From positions 1,387,501-1,449,500 of the forward strand of contig JACVTC010000002.1 in assembly GCA_016946835.1 (NCBI GenBank): DNA of 62,000 nt. The letters run 5' to 3'. This document shows, in pieces, positions 61,940 through 62,000 of the stretch (position 1 is the first letter of the stretch; each line of letters opens with the position of its first letter). Both the position numbers and the translations under genes were made by a program. The stretch comes from Neocallimastix lanati (nom. inval.). Taxonomy: Eukaryota > Neocallimastigomycota > Neocallimastigomycetes > Neocallimastigales > Neocallimastigaceae. The notes under the pieces were generated by a model. The model was given only the letters and a program-made list of their open reading frames with translations, was not told where the DNA came from and did not search any database.

Positions 61940-62000
61940 ATGAGTTTCGAGGAAGAAATGACCTCTAACTCTTCCCTTTCATTTAATGATAACTCCATAT
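61940..62000 (+). CDS. 5' end of a gene cut by the window edge
   Basis: An ATG at 61,940 opens a frame of 20 codons to the edge (MSFEEEMTSNSSLSFNDNSI). The abrupt change to mixed base composition and the A-rich leader (ATTAAAAAACTTC) are typical of gene starts in this window. The acidic, Ser/Asn-rich N-terminus gives no family clue. Confidence 0.6.
   Translation, partial: MSFEEEMTSNSSLSFNDNSI

Overview
The window is extremely A+T-rich eukaryotic DNA. It is full of poly(A)/poly(T) runs and (TAA)n/(ATT)n tracts, its multi-exon genes have GT...AG introns of about 200-550 bp, and gene-free stretches of several kilobases separate genes. No rRNA, tRNA or CRISPR is visible. The combination of extreme A+T, Ty1/copia retroelement debris, a bacterial-type sugar O-acetyltransferase with introns, ankyrin relics and lineage-specific secreted proteins fits an anaerobic gut fungus (Neocallimastigomycota) best. 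A Dictyostelium-like protist is a weaker alternative. The assignment is inference.

Layout. 1-9,392 is gene-free low-complexity DNA. 9,393-12,361 is a decayed Ty1/copia element on the minus strand, with both LTRs. From 12.8 to 36.9 kb lies a multigene family of secreted proteins of about 190-220 aa with four conserved cysteines: five intact genes (one on minus, four on plus) and three decayed copies at the right end. The plus-strand genes share an ATTGG box, an (ATT)n tract and a TATA box. Two of them (20.6 and 30.1 kb) sit in near-identical repeats of about 2.5 kb. The left repeat was later split by two insertions: an LTR-bounded cassette (22,314-26,886, AAAAT target-site duplication) whose interior is scrambled non-retroviral gene relics, and a copia integrase fragment (about 26,955-27,755). 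The right repeat keeps both empty sites. A 42-bp minisatellite array lies between the two repeats.

37.4-37.7, 48.5-48.8 and 49.7-50.8 kb hold more copia debris. Three LTR elements carry, next to an LTR, a primer-binding site that matches the anticodon arm of tRNA-Lys, which suggests priming by a cleaved (half) tRNA.

Housekeeping-type genes occupy the right half: a nucleoside hydrolase (38.4 kb), a polytopic GPCR-like membrane protein in four exons (41.5-43.9 kb, minus), a maltose/galactoside-type O-acetyltransferase in three exons (52.3-53.6 kb), a TMEM62-like metallophosphoesterase membrane protein in five exons (54.9-58.2 kb, minus), and the start of a gene running off the right edge at 61,940. 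A GC-richer island of about 340 bp with hairpins at 51.09-51.42 kb is unexplained. These genes show no operon-like co-operation. The coherent theme is rapid turnover of a secreted-protein family by duplication, promoter-repeat change and retroelement insertion.
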